Source: Caulobacter radicis (GTDB taxonomy: Bacteria > Pseudomonadota > Alphaproteobacteria > Caulobacterales > Caulobacteraceae). Taken from it: DNA of 64,000 nucleotides. The translations under genes and the position numbers were made by a program. The notes below the pieces were generated by a model that was given only the letters and a program-made list of their open reading frames with translations, was not told the origin of the DNA and did no database searches. The stretch spans positions 1 through 64,000 of the forward strand of contig NZ_QDKO01000030.1 in the NCBI RefSeq assembly GCF_003094615.1, written 5' to 3'. Below, piece by piece: positions 44,345-52,167 of this stretch (positions within the stretch are counted from its first letter, which is position 1; every line of letters begins with the position of its first letter).

Positions 44345-45961
44345 TCAGGCGATCTGCTGCGGCGCCCGCCGGGCCTGCGTCAACCCGACGCTCGCCTCGA
44401 CAACAAAGCGGCTGCCCCGGCCAAGGGTGCTGTCGACGCCGATCGTCCCGCCCATGGTCTCGACGATCTGGCGGGTGATGCTGAGGCCAAGACCGGTGCC
44501 GCCGGCGTGGCGCGAGGCGTCGCCGACCTGCTCGAACGGCCGGAAGATGGCGTCCAGCTGGTCGGACGCGATCCCGACACCGGTGTCCTCCACCGTGAAG
44601 CGAAGTCGCGCGGTCTGACCGGCCTCGCCCTCCAGGCGCTCGACCCGCAGGGTGACCGAGCCGGCGTCGGTGAACTTCACGGCGTTGCCCAGAAGGTTGA
44701 TCAGCACCTGCCGCAGCCGCTTGGGATCGGCGACGATCTGTGAGGGGACCTCGGGCGCCATGGCGACGGCGAAGTCCAGGTTCTTCTCCTCGGCCCGCAG
44801 GCGGAACATCTGGTCCAGTTCGGCCAGGCACGTGGCCAGGTCGAAGGCGACCGGTTGCAGGTCGAGCTTGCCGGCCTCGATCTTGGCCAGGTCGAGGATG
44901 TCGGTGATCACCGCCAGCAGGTGCTCGCCGCTGGAGCGGATGGCGTCGACGGCCGTGCGCTGCTTGGGATCGAGGTTCCCGCGGCTGAGCCAGTAGCTGT
45001 AGCCGATCACCGCGTTCAGCGGCGTGCGCAGTTCGTGGCTCATGTGGCTGAGGAATTGCGACTTGGCGGCGTTGGCGGTCTCGGCGGCGATGCGGGCGTC
45101 CGACAGGGCGAGGGCCTCGTCGGCCTGCTGGCGTTGGCGGGTCTCGAAGTCGCGGCGCATGCCCAGCAGGCGGTGCACGAGGAACGCGCCGATCATCACC
45201 AGCCAGACGCCCAGTATGATCAGGTACCACTGCTCGTCCGACAGTTGGACGCCCTCGGCGCGCACCGAGTCCATCGACGCCGCCAGCCGGCCGGGCTGGG
45301 CCCCGCTGACGGCGACGGCGATCGCGCGCACGTCGGAGAAGGCGGGCGCGACATCGCGGCGCGACAGGCCGTGGCTGGTCAGCCACCACTGCTCGGGCTC
45401 CAGCCGGTCGAGCGGCAGGACGATGGTGTTGGCACCGGGCGAGACCGAGACCTCCGTGGCCAGCGGCACGTCCAGGTCGCCCAGCCGTCCGCGCAGGGCG
45501 GCCGGCGGGGCGGTCTTGACCAGCACCTTCAGGCGGTCGGCCTCGCCGCGCCAATACAGGCGCAGGGTCAGGGTCTGGAAGCGCGAGAAGTCCAGGCCCC
45601 GGGCCTTGGAGCCGAGGTTCAGCAGCAGGCCGTAGCCGCAGTAGGGATAGGTCACGCCGGCGCGGATCTCGCACGACCAGGCCATCGGCCGGTCCGGATC
45701 GGGCGTCACGGTCGAGCGGCCGCCGGTCTCGTCGTCGGCGAAGGCGTAGCCGGCGAACTGGGTCGATCCCGGCGTCAGCTCCAGCGCCTGGCGGGTGAGG
45801 GCGCTCTTGCCCAGCACGGCGGCGAAGGTGACCAGCACCAGCAGGAAGATCACCGCCTCGACCTTGAGGTGGCGATAGCGCAGCCAGCCGGCGTCGTTCT
45901 CGTTCGACGCGGCGGGCCGATCGGCCCGGCGGTCGAGGAAACGGAACGGACGCTGGGGCAC
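44345..45961 (-). CDS. Membrane sensor histidine kinase
   Basis: 538 residues. Two membrane helices flank a periplasmic sensing region: 'VEAVIFLLVLVTFAAVLG' (about 33-52) and 'WYLIILGVWLVMIGAFLVHRLLG' (about 242-265). A short coiled coil leads to HisKA with the phosphoacceptor His near 310 ('SHMSHELRTPLNAVIGY') and a HATPase with 'LINLLGNAVKFTDAG', 'DTGVGIASDQL' and 'GGTGLGLSITRQIVETMGG'. There is no receiver domain and no response regulator next door, so the partner is elsewhere. The ligand is unknown. Confidence 0.93.
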   Translation of the reverse strand: MPQRPFRFLDRRADRPAASNENDAGWLRYRHLKVEAVIFLLVLVTFAAVLGKSALTRQALELTPGSTQFAGYAFADDETGGRSTVTPDPDRPMAWSCEIRAGVTYPYCGYGLLLNLGSKARGLDFSRFQTLTLRLYWRGEADRLKVLVKTAPPAALRGRLGDLDVPLATEVSVSPGANTIVLPLDRLEPEQWWLTSHGLSRRDVAPAFSDVRAIAVAVSGAQPGRLAASMDSVRAEGVQLSDEQWYLIILGVWLVMIGAFLVHRLLGMRRDFETRQRQQADEALALSDARIAAETANAAKSQFLSHMSHELRTPLNAVIGYSYWLSRGNLDPKQRTAVDAIRSSGEHLLAVITDILDLAKIEAGKLDLQPVAFDLATCLAELDQMFRLRAEEKNLDFAVAMAPEVPSQIVADPKRLRQVLINLLGNAVKFTDAGSVTLRVERLEGEAGQTARLRFTVEDTGVGIASDQLDAIFRPFEQVGDASRHAGGTGLGLSITRQIVETMGGTIGVDSTLGRGSRFVVEASVGLTQARRAPQQIA

Positions 45962-46033
45962 GAGGCGCTCCTGAAGGGCCTGGGCGGCCGCGGGAAAAGC
46001 GAAGAGCGGCGACCTTATGCGGTCATGTTTGAT

Positions 46034-46048
46034 CGCCGTTTAACGGCG
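46034..46048. promoter_or_regulatory. 15-bp palindrome between divergent genes
   Basis: CGCCGTT-T-AACGGCG is a perfect inverted repeat in the 209-base gap between the histidine kinase (minus) and the secreted 248-residue protein (plus). It could be an operator serving either gene; no binding factor is identifiable. Confidence 0.4.
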
Positions 46049-46170
46049 GACGAAATTTCTTGCCGAACCGTCGCGAATTGGCGGGCTTACGTCTTTGCCG
46101 TGTCAATGTGGCGTGGTTCAACCGAGCATGGGGCGCGCAACGCTGCCCCGACCCGTCATGGAGCCGCCGC

Positions 46171-46917
46171 ATGTCCGTCCGTCGTCAGCTTGTCGCCGCC
46201 GTCGCCCTGGCGGGCGTGATCTCGGGAGGCGCGGTCGCGCCGGCCTCGGCTCAGATCCCGTCGAACCTTCGCGACCTCGTGGGCGCCCGCGCCGCCGGCG
46301 GCGAGAGCGAGCTGCAGGCCCGGGGTTACGCGCTGGACCATGTGGACGAGGGCGGCTCGGCCAAGTTCGGCTACTGGCGGCGCGGCGATGAGTGCGTGCA
46401 GGTCACCACTCGCGACGGCCGCTACCTGACCATCGTCGAGGCCCGCGACATGTGCCGCAAGAAGGGCTCGGGCTCCGACGCCTCGGCGGTGGTGGCGGGC
46501 GTGGCCATCGTCGGCCTGGCCGCGGCCCTGGCGGCCCACAAGAAAAAGCACGACGACGCCGATCGCGACCACGACGCCGAGTACGAGCGCGGCTACCAGG
46601 CCGCGCTCTACGGCTCCGACTACGACGACCGCCACGAGAGCGAAGGCTATCACGAGGGCTTCCTGGCCGGGCAGTCCGAGCGCGACAACCGCCGCTTCTC
46701 CAACTCCCGCTACGTGCGCAACGCGCCGCGCGCGGCGCAGGACGCCTGCTCGCGCCGGGCCGACGAGTATCAGAGCCGCCCCTATGGCAGCAGCGTGCCG
46801 ATCAGCGTCCGCGACCTGGGTCGGGGCGACTGGGAGCTGACCATGGCCACCGGCTCGTACCGCTCGCGTTGCACGGTCTCGTCCAGCGGCCAGGTGCGGG
46901 CGATGAACCCCTACTGA
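46171..46917 (+). CDS. Secreted hypothetical protein
   Basis: 248 residues. The start 'MSVRRQLVAAVALAGVISGG' begins a signal peptide cleaved near ASA-Q. The N-terminal domain 'LVGARAAGGESELQARGYALDHV...KFGYWRRGDECVQVTTRDGRYLTIVEA' is a small beta/alpha module found in several proteobacterial periplasmic proteins. A glycine/alanine helix ('VVAGVAIVGLAAALAAHKKKHDD') and a highly charged middle follow, and the C-terminal 'VRDLGRGDWELTMATGSYRSRCTVSSSGQV' is a second beta module. Function is unknown. Confidence 0.8.
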   Translation: MSVRRQLVAAVALAGVISGGAVAPASAQIPSNLRDLVGARAAGGESELQARGYALDHVDEGGSAKFGYWRRGDECVQVTTRDGRYLTIVEARDMCRKKGSGSDASAVVAGVAIVGLAAALAAHKKKHDDADRDHDAEYERGYQAALYGSDYDDRHESEGYHEGFLAGQSERDNRRFSNSRYVRNAPRAAQDACSRRADEYQSRPYGSSVPISVRDLGRGDWELTMATGSYRSRCTVSSSGQVRAMNPY

Positions 46918-46921
46918 GCCG

Positions 46922-47593
46922 TCACAGCAGGGCGGCCGGCACCAGGATCAGCAGCATGTAGCAGGCAGCGCGCGCCAGGGCGCCGAGGGCCGTCACGGTC
47001 GCGGCGAGGCGGCTGATCCCCAGGCGCCTGGCCAGCCAACGGACCTCGGTCAGGACCAGCCAGGCGGTCGCCGCCAGGATGACGGCCAGGCCGGCCGTGG
47101 TCCAGGCCAGGCCGCCCCGCTGAACCGCCGCCAGGCCCAGCGACAGGGCCAGGGACGTCGGCGCGGCCAGATAGCACTGGGCGTAGAACGGCCTTCGCAG
47201 GGTCTTGCGCGAGACCGCCACGCCGTCCTTGCGCAGCAGGGTCAGGGTCACGACCAGCGGCGTCAGGCCAAACAGCAGGCAGCGGAACATCAGGAGGTTC
47301 TGCTGCGAGCCGAAGATCGTCTTGGCCAGCGGCGTGGCGCCCACCGGCTGGGGCGAATGGGTCGCCCAGCCGATGAGGTTGGCGATCACCAGGGTGATGA
47401 TCAGCAGCACCGGCGGGTTGAGGGCGTCGTCGTAGCGCTGGTCCTCGGGCTGGCCTTCCTCGCGATCGGAATAGGCCATGGCGGTGAGCGGGCGGGCGAC
47501 GATCCGCAGCATGGTGCGCGGATAGAAGTAGAGCCAGGTCATGGCTTCGAAGAGCAGCTCCTCGAAGCTTCTCAGGATCTTCAGCAGGTCCAC
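46922..47593 (-). CDS. Multi-span membrane protein of unknown function (permease-like)
   Basis: 223 residues. It opens with an amphipathic helix 'MDLLKILRSFEELLFEAMTWLYFYPRTMLRIVARP' and then five hydrophobic segments, beginning 'PVLLIITLVIANLIGW' and ending 'LGALARAACYMLLILVPAALL'. No catalytic motif was recognised. A Yip1-like membrane domain is a possible relation. It is convergent with the secreted protein gene and divergent from the CAAX protease gene. Confidence 0.75.
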   Translation of the reverse strand: MDLLKILRSFEELLFEAMTWLYFYPRTMLRIVARPLTAMAYSDREEGQPEDQRYDDALNPPVLLIITLVIANLIGWATHSPQPVGATPLAKTIFGSQQNLLMFRCLLFGLTPLVVTLTLLRKDGVAVSRKTLRRPFYAQCYLAAPTSLALSLGLAAVQRGGLAWTTAGLAVILAATAWLVLTEVRWLARRLGISRLAATVTALGALARAACYMLLILVPAALL

Positions 47594-47736
47594 GGCGTGC
47601 GCCTCGTTCGTCGCTCTTGCCGGTGATAGCAGCGGCGATCGGCGGCTTTCCAGCCTTTCGACCGTCGCGAGCGCGGCGGGCGCTATACATGCATCGCGAA
47701 GCCGGGCCTTAATCCCGCGACAGTGGAGCTTCGAGC

Positions 47737-48462
47737 ATGGCCACCCGGCGCGACTTTCCCTACTACCGCGGCGAGCCCGTCGCCTTGTCGGGCCTCGGCT
47801 GGACGCTGGCCCTGGGCGGTTGCGTCGCCGGCTTCCTGGCCTTGATCCTGATCCCTCGCGGCGAGGCGGGCCAGACGCCGGGCCTTATCGGCCCCTTGCT
47901 GTTCGTGACCCTGCCCCTGGTCGGCCTGGCGCTGGCGGCGGGCAGGGGATGGACGGCGCTGTTTCCGCGACCCACCGTCCGCGACCTGCTGCTGGGCCTG
48001 GCCTTCATGCCGCTGGCGCTGCTGGTCTCCGGCGTCGTGGCGTTCTTCTATGGCAAGGGAGGGCTGGCGCAGGCCAATCCCGTCGCCGGGATCCTGCTTC
48101 ACCTGGAGCCCGTGGAGCGGGTGGTGTTCATCGCCGGGACCGCGCCGCAGCTGCTGGGCGAGGAGCTGGTGACCGTCCTGCCCTTCCTGGCGGTGCTGAC
48201 CCTGTGCCATCGGCGGCTGGCCCTGCCGCGCGGCGTGGCGATTGCGATCGCCTGGATCGTCTCGGCGATGATCTTCGGCGCCCTGCACCTGTCCACCTAT
48301 GGCTGGAACCTCGTCCAGGTGCTGCTGGTGATCGGGATCGCGCGGCTGGTGCTGACGATTCCCTATCTGCTGACCAGGAGCGTCTGGGCCTCGTTCACGG
48401 CGCACATCTGCCTGGACTGGTCGATCTTCGCGTTCGTGCTATTGCAGGCCGCGCGGCGCTAG
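47737..48462 (+). CDS. CPBP family intramembrane glutamic endopeptidase (CAAX protease-like)
   Basis: 241 residues with about seven hydrophobic helices. The catalytic Glu-Glu of the ABI/CPBP family is in 'LLGEELVTVLPFLAVL', the first His motif in 'MIFGALHLSTYGWNL', and the last in 'TAHICLDWSIFAF'. Bacterial members serve in peptide self-immunity or membrane protein processing. It is not linked to the peptide cluster at 3-10 kb and stands alone ahead of rpmH. Confidence 0.9.
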   Translation: MATRRDFPYYRGEPVALSGLGWTLALGGCVAGFLALILIPRGEAGQTPGLIGPLLFVTLPLVGLALAAGRGWTALFPRPTVRDLLLGLAFMPLALLVSGVVAFFYGKGGLAQANPVAGILLHLEPVERVVFIAGTAPQLLGEELVTVLPFLAVLTLCHRRLALPRGVAIAIAWIVSAMIFGALHLSTYGWNLVQVLLVIGIARLVLTIPYLLTRSVWASFTAHICLDWSIFAFVLLQAARR

Positions 48463-48508
48463 CGGCCCAAGCCCTTGGCCTGACTCAGCTTCCGGCGCTT
48501 TTGCGCGG

Positions 48509-48540
48509 TTGACATCGTCCGGCTCGTCGCTTATCCACCG
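48509..48540 (+). promoter_or_regulatory. rpmH: Possible rpmH promoter with DnaA-box-like sequence
   Basis: TTGACA at 48509-48514 is followed 16 bases later by TTATCC within 'gcttatccacc', which matches the DnaA box TTATCCACA at 8 of 9 positions. The rpmH start is 61 bases further. Promoter role is a motif-based guess. Confidence 0.35.
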
Positions 48541-48600
48541 CCCCTCACTCGCGGGGCCGACCGGTTTCCGCGTCAACGCTATTAGTTTCGGAGCCACGTC

Positions 48601-48735
48601 GTGAAGCGGACATTCCAGCCGTCGAAGCTCGTGCGAGCCCGCCGTCATGGCTACCGCGCCCGCATGGCCACCAAGAATGGTCAAAAGATCGTCGCGCGTC
48701 GCCGCGCCAAGGGCCGTAAGCGCCTGACGGCCTAA
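48601..48735 (+). CDS. rpmH: Large ribosomal subunit protein bL34
   Basis: 44 residues from a GTG start, too short for most ORF screens. The product begins '[19 protein letters not shown]' and ends '[12 protein letters not shown]', the universal L34 sequence. It is part of the large ribosomal subunit. The order rpmH-rnpA-yidC is highly conserved in bacteria. A terminator hairpin follows directly. Confidence 0.98.
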   Translation: MKRTFQPSKLVRARRHGYRARMATKNGQKIVARRRAKGRKRLTA

Positions 48736-48758
48736 GAGCGGGTTTCCCGCTCTTCTTT
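48734..48758 (+). terminator. Terminator after rpmH
   Basis: A 9-bp perfect stem AAGAGCGGG / CCCGCTCTT with a TTT loop begins at the rpmH stop codon and runs into TTCTTT. Confidence 0.75.
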
Positions 48759-48782
48759 CCTGCTCCGGCAGGATCGTACGAC

Positions 48783-48851
48783 ATGACAAAAGCCGCCCCT
48801 TCCCAGAACCAGGCCTCCAGCCTGCGCCGGAAAGGGCGGCTTTTTTCATGA
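48783..48851 (+). CDS. Candidate 22-codon leader ORF coupled to rnpA
   Basis: ATG 48783 opens a 22-residue frame (starts MTKAAPSQ, ends RRKGRLFS) whose TGA overlaps the rnpA ATG (ATGA). AGGA lies 10 bases upstream. The frame covers the whole hairpin at 48788-48846, so ribosomes translating it would open that hairpin and deliver translation to rnpA. It is not known to be translated. Confidence 0.45.
   Translation: MTKAAPSQNQASSLRRKGRLFS
48788..48846 (+). terminator. Terminator/attenuator-like hairpin abutting the rnpA start
   Basis: Arms 48788-48803 and 48829-48844 pair in 11 bp, one mismatch and 4 bp; a smaller AGGC/GCCT stem sits in the loop. TTTTTT follows and ends one base before the rnpA ATG. 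The only purine-rich ribosome site (GGAAAGGG) is inside the 3' arm. It looks like an intrinsic terminator placed where it could control rnpA. Confidence 0.7.
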
Positions 48852-49324
48852 CCGATTCCCAAGTCTCGGCCGCCGCCCCGCATAAGGGGCCGAAGATCGA
48901 GCGCCTCAAGGTGCGCGCCGACTTCCTCAAGGCCGCCAAGGCGCCTTCGTTGTCGCGCGGCGCCGTCTTCATGCAGCTGCGCCCGCGGGCCGACGAGGAC
49001 GCCCTGATCCGGGTCGGCTTCACCGCTTCGAAGAAGGTCGGCGGCTCGGTGGAGCGCAATCGCGCCAAAAGACGCCTTCGAGAGGCGGCCCGGCTGCTTC
49101 TACCCCTTCATGGACGCCCCGGTTGCGACTATGTGTTCATCGCTCGCGGCGGCACGCGCTCGCGGCCGTGGGGGCGTTTGCTTGACGATGTAAAAGCCGC
49201 GCTGATAAGCCTCGCGGCCGAAATCGACCGCGGGGGCAAGCCTGCCCAATCTGGGGCTGCCGCTCCCGCGCCCGCCTCACCCTCTTCGCACGCGCAAGCG
49301 CCCGAACCCTCCGATCCCGGTTAA
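48848..49324 (+). CDS. rnpA: Ribonuclease P protein component
   Basis: 158 residues. The RNR motif 'VERNRAKRRLREAARLLL' and 'IRVGFTASKKVGGSV' identify RnpA, which supports the RNA enzyme that matures tRNA 5' ends. N-terminal (about 15) and C-terminal Ala/Pro-rich (about 35) extensions make it longer than the usual 115-120 residues. Start ATG overlaps the stop of a 22-codon upstream frame. yidC follows after 6 bases. Confidence 0.96.
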   Translation: MTDSQVSAAAPHKGPKIERLKVRADFLKAAKAPSLSRGAVFMQLRPRADEDALIRVGFTASKKVGGSVERNRAKRRLREAARLLLPLHGRPGCDYVFIARGGTRSRPWGRLLDDVKAALISLAAEIDRGGKPAQSGAAAPAPASPSSHAQAPEPSDPG

Positions 49325-49330
49325 GTCTCA

Positions 49331-51178
49331 ATGCAGAACGACAACAAGAACACGCTGGTCTTCATCGTCAGCGCGTTGGCGATCCTGATCGGCTACCAAT
49401 TCTTCGTGCTGGGCCCGAACCAGAAGAAGCAGGAAGCCGCCGCCCGCGCCAAGAAGGCCGCCGAGGCTCAGGCCGCCGCCGCCAATCCGGGCATGGCCAT
49501 CGGACCGGACGGCAAGCCGCAGCCGATCAAGCTGTCGCGCGAAGCGGCCAAGGCCGCCAGCCCGCGCATTCCGATCGACACGCCCACCCTGTCGGGTTCG
49601 GTCTCGCTGAAGAGCGGCAGCGTCGACGACCTGCTGCTCAAGCGCTATCGCCAGACCACCGACAAGGCCTCGCCGCCGGTCGAGCTGCTGCGCCCCGCCG
49701 GCGCGGAGAACGCCTTCTTCACGCTGTTCGGCTGGAGCGGCCAGAACATCGGCGCCATGCCGGGCCAGGACACGGTGTGGACCGCCGCGCCGGGCCAGAC
49801 CCTGCGTCCGGGCTCGCCCGTCACCCTGACCTATGACAACGGCGCTGGCCTGGTGTTCAACCGCACCATCGCCGTCGACGCCGACGCCATGTTCACCGTC
49901 ACCGACAGCGTCCGCAACAACGGCGGCCAGCCGGTCTCTATCACGCCCTACGCCTCGGTGCGTCGCTGGGGCGTCCCGGCCGACCTCGGCAAGAACCACA
50001 TCGTCCACGAAGGGGCGATCGGCATGCTGGGCGAGAAGGACTACAAGCTCGAGCAGTCCAAGTACCAGAAGTGGAAGAAGGACAAGCCGCAGCAGACCAT
50101 CACCTCGGTCGGCGGCTGGACCGGCATCACCGACAAGTACTGGCTGACGGCCCTGATCCCGACCCAGAACGAGCGCATCAACGCCCAGTACAACGTCACG
50201 CCCGTCGGCGGCGTGGACGTCTACGAAGCCAATTTCGCCGCCGTCGCCAAGACCGTGAACCCGGGCCAGGCCGTCACCGAGACGACCCGCCTGTTCGCCG
50301 GCGCCAAGACCGTGCCGCTGCTGCGCAAGTACGAGTACGGCGAAGGCCAGGCCCCGGCCTGGTGGCAGTTCTGGGACAAGAAGGCCCAGGCCATCCCGCG
50401 CTTCGAATGGGCCGTGGACTGGGGCATGTTCGCCCTGATCACCCGCCCGATCTTCAACGTGCTGGAGGTCTTCTACAAGCTGGTCGGCAACTTCGGCATC
50501 GCCATCATGCTGCTGACCGTGACCCTGAAGCTCATCCTCTATCCGCTGGCGGACAAGAGCTACGAGTCGATGGCGAAGATGAAGAAGGTCGCCCCCGAGG
50601 TCGAGAAGCTGCGCGCCAAGCACAAGGAAGACCCTGCCAAGCAGCAGCAGGAGATGATGGCCCTGTACGCCAAGGAGAAGATCAACCCGTTCATGGGCTG
50701 CGTGCCCATGCTGATCCAGATCCCGGTGTTCTACTCGCTGTACAAGGTGCTGACGGTCACGATCGAAATGCGGCACGCGCCGTTCTTCGGCTGGATCCAG
50801 GACCTGTCGGCGCCGGATCCGACCACCATCTTCAACCTGTTCGGCCTGATCCCGTGGGATCCGGGCATGCTGCCCTTCGTCGGCGCGATGATCGCCCACC
50901 TGGGCGTGTGGCCGCTGCTCTACGGCTTCACCATGTGGCTGACCACGGCGATGAACCCGCCGGCCGGCGACCCGATGCAGCAGAAGATCTTCCAGCTGTT
51001 CCCGATCATCTTCACCTTCACGCTGTCGGGCTTCGCCGTCGGCCTGGTGATCTACTGGTGCTGGAGCAACGTGCTGACGATCATCCAGCAGTACATCATC
51101 ATGCGCCGCTACAAGGTCGAGAACCCGATCGACAAGATCATCGGCCGGCTGACCGGCAAGTCCGCGACGGCGACCTGA
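49331..51178 (+). CDS. yidC: Membrane protein insertase YidC
   Basis: 615 residues, Gram-negative type. An N-terminal membrane helix ('[21 protein letters not shown]') is followed by the large periplasmic beta-sandwich domain (about 60-340) and the conserved five-helix core starting '[43 protein letters not shown]', with '[24 protein letters not shown]' later. It inserts membrane proteins with or without SecYEG. Its stop overlaps the engB start by one base (TGATG). Confidence 0.98.
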   Translation: MQNDNKNTLVFIVSALAILIGYQFFVLGPNQKKQEAAARAKKAAEAQAAAANPGMAIGPDGKPQPIKLSREAAKAASPRIPIDTPTLSGSVSLKSGSVDDLLLKRYRQTTDKASPPVELLRPAGAENAFFTLFGWSGQNIGAMPGQDTVWTAAPGQTLRPGSPVTLTYDNGAGLVFNRTIAVDADAMFTVTDSVRNNGGQPVSITPYASVRRWGVPADLGKNHIVHEGAIGMLGEKDYKLEQSKYQKWKKDKPQQTITSVGGWTGITDKYWLTALIPTQNERINAQYNVTPVGGVDVYEANFAAVAKTVNPGQAVTETTRLFAGAKTVPLLRKYEYGEGQAPAWWQFWDKKAQAIPRFEWAVDWGMFALITRPIFNVLEVFYKLVGNFGIAIMLLTVTLKLILYPLADKSYESMAKMKKVAPEVEKLRAKHKEDPAKQQQEMMALYAKEKINPFMGCVPMLIQIPVFYSLYKVLTVTIEMRHAPFFGWIQDLSAPDPTTIFNLFGLIPWDPGMLPFVGAMIAHLGVWPLLYGFTMWLTTAMNPPAGDPMQQKIFQLFPIIFTFTLSGFAVGLVIYWCWSNVLTIIQQYIIMRRYKVENPIDKIIGRLTGKSATAT

Positions 51179-51828
51179 TGACCGATCCGATCGAACCGCT
51201 CTACTCCGACGAGGAGATCGAGGCGGCCCGGGTGCTGTTCGCCCAGCCGGTCTCGTTCATGATGGGGGCCGTCCGCATGGACGGCCTGCCGCCCGCCGAC
51301 CTGCCGGAAGTGGCCTTCGCCGGCCGCTCCAACGTCGGCAAGTCGAGCCTGATCAACGGCCTCGTCGGCCAGAAGTACCTGGCCCGCGCCTCCAACGAGC
51401 CGGGCCGCACGCGCGAGCTGAACTTCTTCCTGCTGGCCGAGCAGCTGCGGCTGGTCGACCTGCCGGGCTACGGCTTCGCGCGCGTCTCGCGCACGACGGC
51501 CAGCAAGTTCCAGGACCTGGGCCGTCAGTTCCTGCGCGGCCGCCCGAACCTCAAGCGGGTCTATCTGCTGATCGACGCGCGCCACGGCCTCAAGAAGGTC
51601 GACGCCGAGGCCATGGACGCCCTCGACATCTCGGCTGTGTCCTACCAGATCGTCCTGACCAAGGCCGACAAGATCAAGCCGCCCGAGGTCGACAAGGTCG
51701 TGGCCGATACGCTGAAGGCCATCGCCAAGCGCCCGGCCGCCTTCCCACGGGTGATCGCCACCTCGTCGGAAAAGGGCCTGGGCCTGCCGGAACTGCGCGC
51801 CGAGATCGCCCGCACCTGCCTGAGCTAG
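51178..51828 (+). CDS. engB: Ribosome biogenesis GTP-binding protein EngB/YihA
   Basis: 216 residues. GTPase motifs are G1 '[11 protein letters not shown]', G3 '[12 protein letters not shown]', G4 'LTKADKIK' and G5 'TSSEKGLG'. EngB acts in large-subunit assembly. It is the last gene of the rpmH-rnpA-yidC-engB cluster and is coupled to yidC by overlapping stop and start codons. Confidence 0.97.
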   Translation: MTDPIEPLYSDEEIEAARVLFAQPVSFMMGAVRMDGLPPADLPEVAFAGRSNVGKSSLINGLVGQKYLARASNEPGRTRELNFFLLAEQLRLVDLPGYGFARVSRTTASKFQDLGRQFLRGRPNLKRVYLLIDARHGLKKVDAEAMDALDISAVSYQIVLTKADKIKPPEVDKVVADTLKAIAKRPAAFPRVIATSSEKGLGLPELRAEIARTCLS

Positions 51829-51830
51829 TG

Positions 51831-51996
51831 TCCTTCTCCCCTTGCGGGAGAAGGTGTCGGCGGCAGCCGACGGATGAGGGTCTCTCAGAAATCAGACGCC
51901 GCGACAGCCGATCAGCTGTTGCGGCGTTTTGCGTTTGCACGGCCCCTCACCCGACCCCGCTGCGCGGGGCCACCCTCTCCCGCAAGGGGAGAGGGT
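51831..51996. repeat. Long inverted repeat, 'cttctccccttgcgggagaag' family
   Basis: The left part has 'ctccccttgcgggag' and the right part 'ctctcccgcaaggggagag', with 'ggcggcagccgacggatgagg' and 'cccctcacccgaccccgctgcgcgggg' modules between. A half copy is at 60095-60143. It lies between engB and the TonB receptor leader. Confidence 0.85.
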
Positions 51997-52001
51997 CGGT
52001 G

Positions 52002-52019
52002 TGATCCGCACACGGATCA
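52002..52019 (+). promoter_or_regulatory. Palindrome TGATCCG-N4-CGGATCA upstream of TonB receptor
   Basis: Perfect 7-base arms with a 4-base spacer, about 150 bases ahead of the receptor start and just after the repeat element. A second perfect inverted repeat, AACTTCT-N7-AGAAGTT, is at 52060-52080. Either may be an operator. Confidence 0.45.
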
Positions 52020-52100
52020 TCCGCTCACCTACATAAAACCGCAATAAAACTGTCGCCGAAACTTCTCTGGCTCAGAAGTTGTGGCGAAACTATGCCCTCC

Positions 52101-52135
52101 CCCGACAAGAACACCCGTGTTCTCCAGGTGTCGGG
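52101..52135 (+). promoter_or_regulatory. Structured leader hairpin of the TonB receptor gene
   Basis: CCCGACA (52101-52107) pairs with TGTCGGG (52129-52135), and inside it AGAACA pairs with TGTTCT around a CCCG loop; a 5-base CCAGG bulge lies on the 3' side. The hairpin sits 33 bases before the ATG, with no U-run. It does not match a riboswitch class I can recall. Confidence 0.55.
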
Positions 52136-52167
52136 CCTGGGCGCGGAGTGTCCGTGGGGATATTCCG

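Noticed and set aside
47737..48462. CAAX protease as immunity protein for the peptide cluster
   Set aside because: It is about 38 kb away and has normal local composition, so no link is supported.
48463..48600. Chromosome origin next to rpmH
   Set aside because: A single DnaA-box-like 8/9 match without an A+T-rich unwinding region or dnaA/hemE does not support an origin.
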